A stretch of 50,270 nt of DNA. Source: an uncultured Lachnospiraceae bacterium. GTDB lineage: Bacteria > Bacillota > Clostridia > Lachnospirales > Lachnospiraceae. How positions within the stretch are numbered: the stretch's first letter is position 1; every line of letters starts with the position of its first letter. A program made the position numbers and the translations under genes. Below, one piece after another: positions 33,401 through 41,451 of the stretch. The DNA lies in NCBI GenBank assembly GCA_947626365.1, contig CANQRW010000018.1, positions 1 to 50,270 of the forward strand, in the 5' to 3' direction. The notes beneath the pieces were generated by a model. It ran no database searches. It worked only from the letters and a program-made list of their open reading frames with translations, and was not told the DNA's origin.

Positions 33401-35634
33401 AGATCGCCAATTTTAATGCTGTTCTCCACCAGCTTTGCGCCTTCTGTTTCAATTGTATCCGTTACCGTAACGGTTTTCATTACTCCGGAATCTTCCGCGG
33501 CGTCACTGGGACTGGCCACAGAGGTTCCATTGGTAACCGTTACCTTATAGTGAATAAGATGCTTCTCGGGGTCATAACCAGTGGCTTCCTTTTTCACCTT
33601 AGGAACAGCGGACGGCGCGGGTCGGAACGTGCCTGTGGCGCTCCCTTTCACGATTTCCACGTTTTCCAGATCGGCCCCTTCGTTCAGTGTTCCGGTAAAA
33701 GTGATATAAGCATAATCCATCCGTTCTTCAGGGAAACGGAACAGAATCGCCTTTCCATCATCTACAATCACCACATTTTCATCCTGCTCGCCATCTACCA
33801 CAGTTGCCGTGACATCACCGTCCAGACGGATGAACATCCATGTGCCGTCCACACAATAATTGTCAGCAATACCGGCAGCCTTCAATTCAGCGGCAGTGGC
33901 GGCACGCATTATTTTTTTCTGTTCCGGCGGTTCCTCAAATGTCAGCGTTACCACGTACTCGCCGCCTGCCTCCAAATCTCCCTGAGCAATCTCATTGCCA
34001 TCGGGAGTCCTAACATCCAGAGAAACCAGGAAATCCTTCAGATTTCCGGAAGTATTGGAACCGCGGCCATCAATGGCTTCGGGCAGATTCTTCACAGGCA
34101 CCGCTATCGCCCCGGCCATTGCGCTGCCGCTGTCTATCGCTATCTCGTCGTATCTTACCACGCCTTCATCGGATATGGAATCCGCGGAACCATCGCTTCG
34201 GGAAACGGCGCCGCCGGAAAGGCCGTCACCATCGGAATCGCCCTCTTCCGGCAGAGACACTGGCGTAATCGGATCCCCATTCTCATCAACATCGATCAGA
34301 ATGATATCCTCATCATTAGCCGTCAGCGGCCTTACAGACAGATTTCCCGCCACCAAAGACGTATTCCGCCGGACAGCCGGCGCGAACTCGAAGTAATGCG
34401 CCTCCGGAGACTTCTCTTCTTCTCCGCCCCCATCGGCATCCGGAGACGGCGAAGAATCCGTATCAGCTCCATGGTCGTCCACTGTTTCCGTTGAAGAAGT
34501 TCCTCCTGCCTCCGTCTGGGTACCTGCATCGGACGCTTCCGTATCTGTCTGCGCTTCTGTCACAGACCCGGTATCATTCTTGTTATCGCCTTCTTCGGAA
34601 CCTTCCGCAGCATCCGGACTGCCGTCCCCCTGAGACACTTCCCCGTCTTTTGCTTCTTCCTGAGGCTCTGCGGCTGCATCATCTTCTGTATCCGAAGATT
34701 TCCCATTCTCCTGGGAATCCCCGATTCCGGTATCGGACCCTTCTGCATCCTCAGATCCTGTGCCTTCCGTCCTGCCGTCTTCGGGTTCATTGATTTCCGG
34801 TTCATCGTTCTGGGGTTCATCGGCTTTGGACACGCCTTCCCCATCGGTCACGGTCTCATCATTATTCCCGCCTGCCGCAGTCACAGAACTCGTTCCGCTT
34901 CCGCCTCCGCTGCCGGAAGAACTGCCGCCTGAAGTGCCGCCTGCCACCTTATCGGCGGGAAGCGTCATTTTCACCTCCTGGGAAGATCCAAGCAGGCCAA
35001 TCGTGTTCTGCTCTCCATTCTCAACACCGGCGCCGGCTGGATTCACCGTAACTGCGGGCATGCTGTGCCCGTCAATCTCAGTAGTGAATTTTACGGCCGT
35101 TTCTGTCTCATTGATGTACAGGAACACAACCTTCCCATCTTTATAGAAGATTTTCTGGTCAGTTCCTTCCGTCACAGAATTTCCCGGCTCAATTTCCAGC
35201 ATTTTCGAGCCGGCCAGCAATCCCTTGTATTCCTCATAATTTTCCGGCAGACTCTCAGATTCAGTCAGTTTCAAAATCTCTTTCAGCTCTTCTTCTGTCA
35301 GAGCTTCCGACACTTTTTCAGCATCCGCCGGGCTTGCATCATTTAAATGTTCCTCCCGGTCCGCATCAGAAGGGCTTGCAGCATCGTCCCGGTATCCGGC
35401 TGCCCGCACTGCCTCCCACAGTTCATCCCCGGATATGGCAAACATAACTTCCGGGATCTCTTCCCTATCCGGGAGTTCTCCCGCATAGGCGACGCCGGCC
35501 CCGCTCAGGATATTGGTCAGGGTCATGGCCGCTGTCAGCAGGCCCGCCAGAAACCGGCGCGTCGTCTTCCTGCGCTTCGCTGCGATACGCAGATTGCGGA
35601 TCTCTTCAATCAGTTTTCTCCTTTTCTCTCTCAT
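27409..35634 (-). CDS. Giant cell-wall-anchored pilin-like adhesin with six Spy0128-type repeats (2741 aa)
   Basis: The signal peptide (KRRKTTRRFLAGLL, cleaved after AYA) is nearly identical to that of the other giant protein. An acidic stalk follows (about 80-440), with ASPSDA motifs. A long region of adhesin-type beta domains comes next (about 500-1700, including TVTVTDTIE and GTLTKEAV-like junctions). Six tandem repeats of about 130 residues of the streptococcal pilin isopeptide-linkage (Spy0128) type run from about 1709 to 2513, each with TF(T/A)F, GEITFTKAGTY(T/K)F and YDDSQWTLT. A Cna_B/DUF5979 domain, a PGGNPGG linker, VPMTGDE, a membrane helix and KKKEEE close it. Such repeats form self-made isopeptide bonds and rigid stalks. 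The start at 35634 has GGAG eight bases upstream. Confidence 0.88.
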   Translation of the reverse strand: MREKRRKLIEEIRNLRIAAKRRKTTRRFLAGLLTAAMTLTNILSGAGVAYAGELPDREEIPEVMFAISGDELWEAVRAAGYRDDAASPSDADREEHLNDASPADAEKVSEALTEEELKEILKLTESESLPENYEEYKGLLAGSKMLEIEPGNSVTEGTDQKIFYKDGKVVFLYINETETAVKFTTEIDGHSMPAVTVNPAGAGVENGEQNTIGLLGSSQEVKMTLPADKVAGGTSGGSSSGSGGGSGTSSVTAAGGNNDETVTDGEGVSKADEPQNDEPEINEPEDGRTEGTGSEDAEGSDTGIGDSQENGKSSDTEDDAAAEPQEEAKDGEVSQGDGSPDAAEGSEEGDNKNDTGSVTEAQTDTEASDAGTQTEAGGTSSTETVDDHGADTDSSPSPDADGGGEEEKSPEAHYFEFAPAVRRNTSLVAGNLSVRPLTANDEDIILIDVDENGDPITPVSLPEEGDSDGDGLSGGAVSRSDGSADSISDEGVVRYDEIAIDSGSAMAGAIAVPVKNLPEAIDGRGSNTSGNLKDFLVSLDVRTPDGNEIAQGDLEAGGEYVVTLTFEEPPEQKKIMRAATAAELKAAGIADNYCVDGTWMFIRLDGDVTATVVDGEQDENVVIVDDGKAILFRFPEERMDYAYITFTGTLNEGADLENVEIVKGSATGTFRPAPSAVPKVKKEATGYDPEKHLIHYKVTVTNGTSVASPSDAAEDSGVMKTVTVTDTIETEGAKLVENSIKIGDLAVAPDSSYLVKNENGNGFTLKDYPVDLGPGESVVITYDVGVTDLVVKNDKGTASAFHVDNTVSVYPNGKMESEPLTDDESYPVYLGKLTKYGSLPSDEFEFYGEHKRIIRWDIEAYDPYLNLDENGTVIIDELPNGKDDPKIKLEDIKGVFFEISDGQTVDFVDTTWKEVAHLDDLLKSGIMEYDENNNTVKFNLSRLKEPPELPPEFPKGKTSNDYFVGGSDDHRRIHIILFTQYKEGEEGHGFYQNWAKTKLPSEIDERRDEHHESIGIAGIDIRKKGELNVDGKQLDYTITMNVSQGISDYEHGDTTGGAVIRDLMSIWVDEEDVNEEDKDKYLDISEATKITSVEAKYTTETGDSETWEFTENGERGHRYKFWNVIAKEKKGKNEDGSVIYGYKKCGEDEREKYERLHVLFFNPYETQVMEDNGEVWEQIKGEWPETLNEHEVEVTVKYTVDPSKAYFVAYGPDKWYYVKQSYDGCETLADYLVKHDDVLVHNLAVGGVKDASDYTDCVLNLTNPLKKDGEVNIDPESSKRSADYTVTFHNGDSNGSAIPKGATGICFHDEFDAKMEYVEGTLKAKLVDPNGWTKEYTWQGGTPVEPQSHTFNASWANFVAEDDETHETLQENFNSQNGHYEYRFTYTLEPGEGFDQNQAKQPIENKAWVTYDGGQTNEAKEELMFPTGALTKEAVAGDGRIAFFVEINEQAADLSDTNTLTVVDESSNHEKLDFNASSVKVEKFENGGWVALSDNKYTKTIDKEGKFTLEVPDGMRLRITYEYVLREGVTGNVSITNSVSVQGKKSIIDGNTWEFSANEIRSSYGISNASLTLKKVQKGEEGTVVGNAKFILYVPNLGGEENLEARTAADSIGRSQVSYGGTDFYPAAVYTTGEDGTAEINWKLLSKNVTYALVEAEVPAGYQKLETPVFFRIDKSSGHSGDVEIVGDENTDVTANGNEMTIANEYIPDAVSVDLVVNKVVEGNPPEDSKEKFNFKLKDSSGNDLGNIEITGSGRGRFNPIVYGKEDIGTHIYTITETAGTANGYTYDSSVWTVTVVVSQNVDGALTAETTYSKDDSTITNNSAAVFTNTYAPAETTFTPQIEKVIAGDYVDSESFSFTLVPSRDNPEGASLTDGAVWMTTISGASSKQAKTKSFGKITFTKPGTYNFSIAEVNDRKAGYTYAKPWNLQVTVEDIGGQLKATGVYTNSDESDEGNNQSNTNKATFTNIYEVKPVDFNPQVSKAYSGAKRPDDKTFTFNLEAGTYSPVDGSEEAGVTLPTSTTAAVTGTGIGTFGAIQFTKAGTYTFKIREEEGNPGIPGYTYDSSEWTLTVDVTDQNGQLVVTDARYEKDGVLRRNNAEFINVYSVEPTTAVIGVSKTVTGDVPSGTNPDFTFNLTQLNPDSQQDGAELPADTEITAKAGGTSQFDEITFTKAGTYTFQVTEVPGSAAGYSYDGTVYEVEITVKDIDSLLTVTKRRITKILPDQTEETTEISDQDAAAADTMVAFTNEYNATEVTFAPQVNKQITGDVRPVQKTFAFTLEPEGTYPSDSMEMSSEESAKRTTVTGEGTASFAGITFKKAGEYRFKIKEVSEETQGYIYDKSEWELVVTVTDTNAVLAAAGRYEKADGTSRTDYAAFVNSYDAADTTYTPSVRKAVAGAGAPSETFEFTMTAAGDNPEGASLTAADGAQSAAVTGAGRTDFGEITFTRAGTYKFAITETADNVPENWEYDDSQWTLTIVVEDQDGRLAVTGHSYANDAADPAANSEAAVFTNIYTEPGSLRISKTVSGNNGETERDFHFTVTLTDEAGSALAGSYSYTGSKSGTVENGTLEVTLRNGESITIADLPAGTRYTVAEAEANTEGYATTVSGGETGVIASGETAEAAYTNSRSTTTPDNPGGNPGGGNPGGGNPGGPGPGNPTPIGENETPLGGMPPIENISEAPTPLSSFKNLENIDDEDVPLMAMVPMTGDETPVGAVGAFAVLALGLMGAFAHLGFKKKEEE

Positions 35635-35728
35635 AATTGTCTCCTTCCCTCTTATATTTTGCTCATACACATTCCGTCTATCAATTTCTTCGCATCCTAT
35701 GCCGCTGAGAATTTCTCAGGATGTCTGA

Positions 35729-36292
35729 TTAATAACCTGCCTGAACTTCTAACACTTCTGAGGCGCCGTCGGCCCCATCTCTGCTGCCGTCGGCCTCGTT
35801 TCCGCCGCCATCTGCCTCATCTCTGCCGTCGTCGGCCCCATTTCCACCGCCGTCGGCCTCTTCCAGGGCCCCGTCCATCAGTTTCAGAAGCTCTAGGGCG
35901 CTCCGGAAGTTCTGTCTCTTCTGTTTCTCGGCCCAGACAACCTCTCCCTGCCATGTGGCGTTCTGGCGGTATTTCACTCGCACGATGAAGGTCCCGATGT
36001 CTCCTGCCCTGCCTTTCAGATAGCTTTCATTCATGCCTGTTCCCTCCTCTTCTTCGTCTGCCAGGACCCTGTGGTCCTCGTGACCGAACCTGCGGACCAC
36101 CGTGGACCTCTGGGGGAAATTCCAACGGTCGTACAGTTCATCCATAGCCTCGATCATCTCCATGGTGGTGGAAAATCCGATGGGCTCCGGGCTGTACTGG
36201 TGCCACAGCCTCCCGGCGTAGTCGGGCTTCACCGCCCTGTCGATACCGATACAGATCAGGTTCTGCCCGTGCAGTTCTATCGGCTTATCCAT
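35729..36292 (-). CDS. Conserved companion protein of the surface-protein module, copy 2 (187 aa)
   Basis: Over its first about 150 residues this is almost identical to the gene at 14029-14529 (HQYSPEPIGF, NFPQRST, RVKYRQNATWQGEVVWAEKQ). The C-terminal tail is longer and made of repeated (G/E)ADG(G/S) units, ending EVLEVQAGY. The start at 36292 follows GGAGGGGAGATTC. It lies 94 bases before the second giant gene. Conservation of this gene while the middles of the surface proteins have diverged argues that it works with the shared ends (signal peptide or anchor) or their expression. I do not recognise the family. Confidence 0.75.
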   Translation of the reverse strand: MDKPIELHGQNLICIGIDRAVKPDYAGRLWHQYSPEPIGFSTTMEMIEAMDELYDRWNFPQRSTVVRRFGHEDHRVLADEEEEGTGMNESYLKGRAGDIGTFIVRVKYRQNATWQGEVVWAEKQKRQNFRSALELLKLMDGALEEADGGGNGADDGRDEADGGGNEADGSRDGADGASEVLEVQAGY

Positions 36293-36325
36293 AGAATCTC
36301 CCCTCCTCCATCCTGATTTTCCTCT

Positions 36326-36349
36326 ATTATACCCCCCCGGGTGTCTCAA
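36326..36349 (-). promoter_or_regulatory. Candidate promoter of companion gene 2 with a seven-G tract
   Basis: The same arrangement as at 14563-14586: TATAAT (36326-36331), seven G, then TTGAGA (36344-36349) 12 bases away. About 80 bases around it are conserved between the two loci. Upstream, 36374-36413 forms an A/T-rich inverted repeat. Confidence 0.5.
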
Positions 36350-36432
36350 CATCTGTAGCATCCCACCCCAAAGATGAAATTTTTTCAAATTTTTTTGGAA
36401 AAATTTCATTTTTGCATATATCAGCGCACCAC

Positions 36433-36470
36433 AAAAAGCGCCGGTACAGCCATATCGGCCATACCGGCGC
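36433..36470 (-). terminator. Terminator of the oligosaccharide ABC operon
   Basis: A 9-bp stem (TACCGGCGC at 36462-36470 against GCGCCGGTA at 36438-36446) is followed on the minus strand by five T. It lies directly after the binding-protein stop at 36488. Confidence 0.85.
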
Positions 36471-36487
36471 CAAAAGACACATATATT

Positions 36488-38161
36488 TTATCGGTTCTCC
36501 GCGTAACGATCATAGGCAGCCTGGTAGCACTCCAGCAGTTCGTTCAGTCCGCACTTGTCCGTCAGCTGCTTCACGTAAGCATCCCACTCCTCGTCGGTGG
36601 GGCCGCCTTCCTTCAGCCAGATCCCTTCGTTCTCCGCCACAGTGTTCTGGAAATCAGTCTTGTACTGGTCGATGATATCCAGCTCATCCTCCGTATACAC
36701 GCAGTCCACCGGATAGGTAGTGGGATCGTCCACGAAAGGCATCCAGTAATTGTACAGGTCATCCAGCCTCTCAATGGCACGGTCCTCCATCTTGAAGGTC
36801 GTCTCATAGTAATCGCTGAGGATCAGCTTGGGGCCGTAAACCTCGTTCTCGCCCTTCAGCTCGCCGGCGCTCTTGTGGAACAGTTCCTGGCTCTGATCGT
36901 CCGTGATGGACAGCCACACGCCGTTTTCATCCTTGTCAATGAAGTAGGTTCCGATGGGACCGTACTGCAGCTGCATAACGATCTCCGGATCATACCACTG
37001 GTCGAAGAACTTCAGCAGGGTTGTGGGGCTCTTGCAGGAGCTGGTGACGCTTAAGTTTCCGCTGTTGATCCCGCCGCCGGTACGAACCGTCACATTGTGG
37101 GTTCCGTCGGGACCGTCCAGAACCGGCAGGAATACATAATCATCAGCGTAATCGCCCATCAGCTCTTCGATATACCACCAGGTTGACACGCCTACATACC
37201 CCTGGGAACACTTGGCGATCAGCTGAGTATCCGACTGGCTGAACATTTCCGGATCCATCAGCCCCTCTGCGAACCAGTCGTGAAAATAAGTGAGAGCCTT
37301 GCGGTACTGGTCGCTGACACAGACAAAGGAGCAGGTTCCGTCCGGGTTCAGCACCAGATCGTTGCAAACATCATTAGGCCAGTTGGTAAAACCAAATCCT
37401 GCATAGAAAATGTTCTGGCCCCAGCACCACTGGTCGAAGCCGGTACTCATGGGAAGGGTGCTTCCCGGATCGTTACCGTAATATTTGTGGCTCATGTCAT
37501 TGTCTTTAAAAGCCTTAAGGGCCGCATGCAGCTCATCCAGGGTCTTGGGCACCTCCAGCCCCAAATCATCCAGCCATGCTTTGTTGATCATGGAGAACTG
37601 GGGGATAGTGTAAATACTGTAATCCTCCGGCGCTCCGATACCGGCAGTACCCATCTTCTCTCCTGCGGGAAGCCCGTAAATGCAGCCGTCGTTCATGGTG
37701 ATGGCGCTGCGGATATCCGGATTTTCCTCCAGGATCTTCGCCAGATTGGGCATATATTCTTCCGTAATATAAGGCGTCAGGTCAATAAAGGTGCCGTCGT
37801 CGCCGTACATAGCCATATCATAGTTGGTGAATCCTACGCCCATGAAAGCGTCCGGCAGGTCGCCGCCTGCGATCCGGATGTTCACCTGCTCCTTCAGGGA
37901 ATCGCTCATACATTTCCAGTTGATGGAAATGCCCATATCCTGCTGAAGTCCATTCAGGGTCTCATTATTCTCATAACCTTTGCTCAGGGCGCTCATACCG
38001 CCCATGATGTTAAACTCCGTCTGGGAAGTGTCTGTGTTGACGGTTCCCGGTTCCGGCTTCACAATGGTAGACTTAAAGCAGCCGGTCAGAGACACCGCGG
38101 ACAGGACAACCGCTCCGCAGGCAGCAAATATTCTCAGATATTTTCTGTTATTCCGCTTCAT
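36488..38161 (-). CDS. Extracellular solute-binding lipoprotein, LipO/LplA-type
   Basis: This 557-residue lipoprotein has a signal peptide and lipobox LTGC (C28), so it is held on the membrane's outer face. It belongs to the large family 1 binding proteins that serve LplB/LplC permeases (usual length about 500-560 residues). Aromatic-rich segments such as GFDQWCWGQNIFYAGFGFTN suit oligosaccharide binding. The start at 38161 follows AAGGAGG. It is the last gene of a three-gene operon (permease, permease, binding protein) and ends in a clear terminator. It is paralogous to the protein at 47025-48692. The substrate is unknown; the adjacent GH3 suggests a beta-linked glucoside or xyloside. Confidence 0.9.
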   Translation of the reverse strand: MKRNNRKYLRIFAACGAVVLSAVSLTGCFKSTIVKPEPGTVNTDTSQTEFNIMGGMSALSKGYENNETLNGLQQDMGISINWKCMSDSLKEQVNIRIAGGDLPDAFMGVGFTNYDMAMYGDDGTFIDLTPYITEEYMPNLAKILEENPDIRSAITMNDGCIYGLPAGEKMGTAGIGAPEDYSIYTIPQFSMINKAWLDDLGLEVPKTLDELHAALKAFKDNDMSHKYYGNDPGSTLPMSTGFDQWCWGQNIFYAGFGFTNWPNDVCNDLVLNPDGTCSFVCVSDQYRKALTYFHDWFAEGLMDPEMFSQSDTQLIAKCSQGYVGVSTWWYIEELMGDYADDYVFLPVLDGPDGTHNVTVRTGGGINSGNLSVTSSCKSPTTLLKFFDQWYDPEIVMQLQYGPIGTYFIDKDENGVWLSITDDQSQELFHKSAGELKGENEVYGPKLILSDYYETTFKMEDRAIERLDDLYNYWMPFVDDPTTYPVDCVYTEDELDIIDQYKTDFQNTVAENEGIWLKEGGPTDEEWDAYVKQLTDKCGLNELLECYQAAYDRYAENR

Positions 38162-38191
38162 TTTTCGCTCCTCCTTCCATAATCCCGGCAA

Positions 38192-39091
38192 TCAGCCCTT
38201 CACCGCGCCGGCCATCATGCCTTTTTCAAAATACTTCTGCACGAAAGGATAGATAATCAGCATGGGAGCCGCGGCCACGATAATGGACGAGAACTTGATC
38301 ATCTCAGTCAGCTTGTTCAGCTCCGCGTAACCGCCGGAAATGGTGCTGGCCTGGCTGGCGCTGGCGGAGCTCTTGATCAGGATATTTCTCAGGATCAGAG
38401 GCAGAGGCGCTTTATCGGCGCTTAAGTAAATCATGGAGGTAAACCAGTCGTTCCAGTAAGCCACCATGCTGAACACTACCACTACCGCCATGATGGAGCG
38501 GCTTAAGGGGACCACAACCCTAATGAAGGTAGTCCACTTGGAAGCGCCGTCGATCTCCGCCGCCTCGATCAGCTCCTTGGGAATGCTGTTCTCAAAGAAG
38601 TTGCGGACGATGATCATGTTGGACACCGCCACGCCGCCGGGCAGGAACAGGGCCCAGATGTTGTCAATGAGGCCGGTGTATTTGACCGTCAGGTAGGTGG
38701 GGATCAGACCGCCGCCGAAGTACATAGTCACGATGAAGAAAATGCTGAAAAACTTTCTTCCCGGCAGCTCTTTATTGCTTAAAGGATAAGCTGTCAGATA
38801 GATCATCACTACGGAGAAAATGGTGCCGATCACCGTGTATTTGATACTGTTGATGTAACCGGAAATGATGCTGCTGTCGGCAAATACCGCCTTGTAGCCG
38901 TCCAGGGTAAACTGGCTGGGCAATACGAAGGTCTTGCCCGCGTACACATCGTAAGGGTTGGAAACAGAGGCCACCAGCACGTAATACAGCGGGTAAGCCA
39001 CCAATACCAGGATCACGCTGCACAGAATCACCAGGATAATATCGCTCGTCCTGTCAGAAAAACCTTTTAATTGACCGCTTTTTGCTTTCAT
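38192..39091 (-). CDS. Carbohydrate ABC transporter permease, LplC/YtcP-type
   Basis: This 299-residue inner-membrane protein has six predicted helices. The EAA loop reads EAAEIDGASKWTTFIRVVVPL, and the end FVQKYFEKGMMAGAVKG is the typical C terminus of this permease family. The start at 39091 follows AGGAGG six bases upstream. It sits ten bases after the partner permease gene. There is no ATPase gene nearby, as usual for this class, which shares an MsmX-like ATPase encoded elsewhere. Confidence 0.93.
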   Translation of the reverse strand: MKAKSGQLKGFSDRTSDIILVILCSVILVLVAYPLYYVLVASVSNPYDVYAGKTFVLPSQFTLDGYKAVFADSSIISGYINSIKYTVIGTIFSVVMIYLTAYPLSNKELPGRKFFSIFFIVTMYFGGGLIPTYLTVKYTGLIDNIWALFLPGGVAVSNMIIVRNFFENSIPKELIEAAEIDGASKWTTFIRVVVPLSRSIMAVVVVFSMVAYWNDWFTSMIYLSADKAPLPLILRNILIKSSASASQASTISGGYAELNKLTEMIKFSSIIVAAAPMLIIYPFVQKYFEKGMMAGAVKG

Positions 39092-39101
39092 ATGGCGCCT
39101 C

Positions 39102-40037
39102 CTATACAAAGCTTACGTCCTCAGAAATCCGCTTGGATATCTGGTTGACTACGATCAGAAGAATAATGTTCACCACCGTGTTGAACAGGCCCACCGCCGT
39201 GGAGTAGCTGTACTTGGCGTTTTCAATACCCTGCTGGTACACGTACACGGCGATCACGTCGCTGGTGGCCCGGTTCAGGTCCGTCTGCAGCAGCCAGACC
39301 TTCTCGAAACCTACATTCATCAGGTTGCCGGCGCTCATGATCAGCATCAGAACGATGGTGGGAATGAGTTCCGGCAAATCGATGTAAAGGATCCGCTGGA
39401 ACATGGAGGCTCCGTCGATCTTGGCCGCCTCATAGTGGGAAGTATCGATGCTGGCCAGAGTCGCCATGTAAACGATGATGCCCCAGCCCGCATCCTGCCA
39501 GATCCCGGAAGCAATGTATATGGTACGGAAAGCCGTTGACTCGGACAGGAAATCAATGTTGCTGCCCAGGATCAGGTTGATGAGGCCGCCGGAGGGGCTC
39601 AGGAAGATCCGCAGCATACCGCAGACCACCATGATGGAAATGAAGTGGGGGGCGTACAGCACCGTCTGAACCGTCCTCTTAAATTTCTGGAACCGGAGCT
39701 GATTGATCATCAGCGCCAGGATAATGGGGATCGGAAAGCTCCACAGGAGACTGTAGAAGCTTAAAAGCACCGTATTCTTAATCATACGGAAGCAGTTGGG
39801 CGAGTTAAAGAACCTCGCAAACCATTTAAATCCTACCCACTCGCTGCCCAGCATTCCTCTGCTGGCCTTAAAATCCCGGAATGCCATCTGAATTCCGTAC
39901 ATAGGTATGTACTTGTAGATAACGGTAATGACAATGGGAATCACCAGCATGGCATACAGCTGCCAGTTGTCTTTGATCCGTTTCTTCAGAGGCTTTTCCA
40001 CTTTCATTACCGCGGCATTCGCCTTCCCTTTACTCAT
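39102..40037 (-). CDS. Carbohydrate ABC transporter permease, LplB-type
   Basis: This 311-residue inner-membrane protein is the first gene of the operon. Landmarks are YAMLVIPIVITVIYKYIPMYG near the N terminus, QTVLYAPHFISIMVVCGMLR and the EAA loop YEAAKIDGASMFQRILYIDLPEL. The start at 40037 follows AAAGGAG; the longer frame has no site. Transcription starts from the promoter at 40150-40178, with LacI-type operator sequences just downstream. Confidence 0.93.
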   Translation of the reverse strand: MSKGKANAAVMKVEKPLKKRIKDNWQLYAMLVIPIVITVIYKYIPMYGIQMAFRDFKASRGMLGSEWVGFKWFARFFNSPNCFRMIKNTVLLSFYSLLWSFPIPIILALMINQLRFQKFKRTVQTVLYAPHFISIMVVCGMLRIFLSPSGGLINLILGSNIDFLSESTAFRTIYIASGIWQDAGWGIIVYMATLASIDTSHYEAAKIDGASMFQRILYIDLPELIPTIVLMLIMSAGNLMNVGFEKVWLLQTDLNRATSDVIAVYVYQQGIENAKYSYSTAVGLFNTVVNIILLIVVNQISKRISEDVSFV

Positions 40038-40114
40038 AACCCTGCTCCTTTCTCCGCCTCGCGAAACGTGTCCCATGATAGTTATTTCATGAACATTTCG
40101 AAGTTTTTTATGGA

Positions 40115-40134
40115 TTTTTCGTGAAACGTTATTT
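40115..40134. promoter_or_regulatory. LacI-type operator over the ABC operon start
   Basis: TCGTGAAACGTTATTT carries the LacI-family core GAAACGTT and lies just downstream of the predicted start (about 40143) of the minus-strand operon. A further half-site, TTTCATGAA, is at 40085-40093. Confidence 0.5.
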
Positions 40135-40149
40135 TATTTTGTTGGAAAT

Positions 40150-40178
40150 AAAATAGCATTTTGTTATGAGATTGTCAA
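40150..40178 (-). promoter_or_regulatory. Promoter of the LplB-LplC-binding protein operon
   Basis: A perfect TTGACA (40173-40178) and TATTTT (40150-40155) are separated by 17 bases on the minus strand. The 40038-40436 spacer contains only divergent promoters and operators and is very AT-rich compared with its neighbours. Confidence 0.65.
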
Positions 40179-40268
40179 TATTTATTTGATATATTTTGCA
40201 ATATCTGCGTATTTTGGTCTTATTGCATAATATTTACTTTCATATTTTGTCTATTTTGCCAGCTTTTA

Positions 40269-40290
40269 TTTCATGAAACGATTCATGAAA
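40269..40290. promoter_or_regulatory. 22-bp near-perfect palindromic LacI operator
   Basis: Two TTTCATGAA half-sites face each other around a central CG core (20 of 22 positions symmetric). The site lies just upstream of the -35 box of the regulator gene, so it can control both directions. Confidence 0.7.
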
Positions 40291-40296
40291 TTTCAC

Positions 40297-40325
40297 TTTA
40301 CAAATACCGAAAAATCGTGTATATT
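40297..40325 (+). promoter_or_regulatory. Promoter of the LacI-type regulator
   Basis: TTTACA (40297-40302) and TATATT (40320-40325) with a 17-base spacer. The predicted leader of about 105 bases runs to the ATG at 40437. Confidence 0.6.
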
Positions 40326-40436
40326 TATTTTATAAATAAACGTCCTATACCGGGAAATCAAAAACGGCCTGCTCCGCACGGGGAAAGCCGGAAGAAAATA
40401 ACCTGCTTATGCCGGAAACATCGAAGGAGAATCGTT

Positions 40437-41429
40437 ATGAAACGTCAGAATTCCGCCCCCACCATGAAAGACGTGGCCCGGGAGGCCGGCGTGGCCCTGG
40501 GCACCGTCTCAAAGGTAGTCAACGGGATTCCCGTAGGGGAAGCCTACAGAAAGAAAGTGGAGGACGCCATAGAAAAGCTGAATTATCAGGTCAACAGCTA
40601 CGCCCAGGGCCTGAAGGCCAATAAGACCTGCACCGTGGCCCTGCTGCTGCCCAGCACCCTGAATCCGTTTTTCGCGGAGCTGGCTTACTATATCGACATC
40701 GCCCTGCTGAAGCGCAAATACCGGATGCTTTTATGCTGCACCGCCTCCGACATCAACGCGGAGCAGGAATACATCACTATGGCCCAGCAGAATAAGGTGG
40801 ACGGAATCATCGGCCTGACCTACAATCCCAATCTGCGCATAGAGGAAAGCACGCCTTACGTCTCCATCGACCGTTCCCTGGGTCCCCGGATTCCCTGCGT
40901 GGCCAGCGACAATTTCGCCGGCGGACATCTGGCCGCCGAGAAGCTGGCGGATCTTGGCTGCAAAAGTGTAGCCTTCCTGCGGACCGGCTCCTCCCTGTCC
41001 AACGAGCCCAACAAGCGGAAAGCAGGCTTCGAGAACGGCTGCCTGGCAAGACACCTGAATTATGAACTGAAGATCATTGACGACGGCGATCCCTTTCAGG
41101 AATTTATCGATTTTCTGGAGATGCATTATCACAAGGGCAGGCTGGACTTTGACGGCCTCTTCTGCGTCAACGACGAGCTGGCCTGCCGGATCATCCGGGT
41201 GCTGCAGAATATGGGGCTGCGGGTTCCGGAGGACGTACAGGTCATCGGCTTTGACGGCGCGAAGGGATTCGGCCACGGGGACTATTACTGCTCCACCATC
41301 GTGCAGCCTACGGCGGAAATCGCGGAAATGTGCGTGGAACTGCTTCTCCAGGGCAATATGTCGGTCCGTCCGCCCCTTATCTGCCTGCCGGTGTCCTACG
41401 CGGCAGGGGGAACCACAAAAGATATGTAG
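40437..41429 (+). CDS. LacI-family transcriptional regulator
   Basis: This 330-residue regulator has an N-terminal helix-turn-helix (MKDVAREAGVALGTVSKVVNG, about 10-30) and an effector domain beginning TCTVALLLPSTLNPFF. It is transcribed divergently from the LplB-type operon across a spacer with a 22-bp palindrome, so autoregulation plus control of that operon is likely. AAGGAGA lies six bases before the ATG at 40437; the frame is open further upstream without a site. It converges on the GH3 gene, which ends 22 bases beyond its stop. Confidence 0.93.
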   Translation: MKRQNSAPTMKDVAREAGVALGTVSKVVNGIPVGEAYRKKVEDAIEKLNYQVNSYAQGLKANKTCTVALLLPSTLNPFFAELAYYIDIALLKRKYRMLLCCTASDINAEQEYITMAQQNKVDGIIGLTYNPNLRIEESTPYVSIDRSLGPRIPCVASDNFAGGHLAAEKLADLGCKSVAFLRTGSSLSNEPNKRKAGFENGCLARHLNYELKIIDDGDPFQEFIDFLEMHYHKGRLDFDGLFCVNDELACRIIRVLQNMGLRVPEDVQVIGFDGAKGFGHGDYYCSTIVQPTAEIAEMCVELLLQGNMSVRPPLICLPVSYAAGGTTKDM

Positions 41430-41451
41430 GAAAACAAAAGAGCAGATTCCG

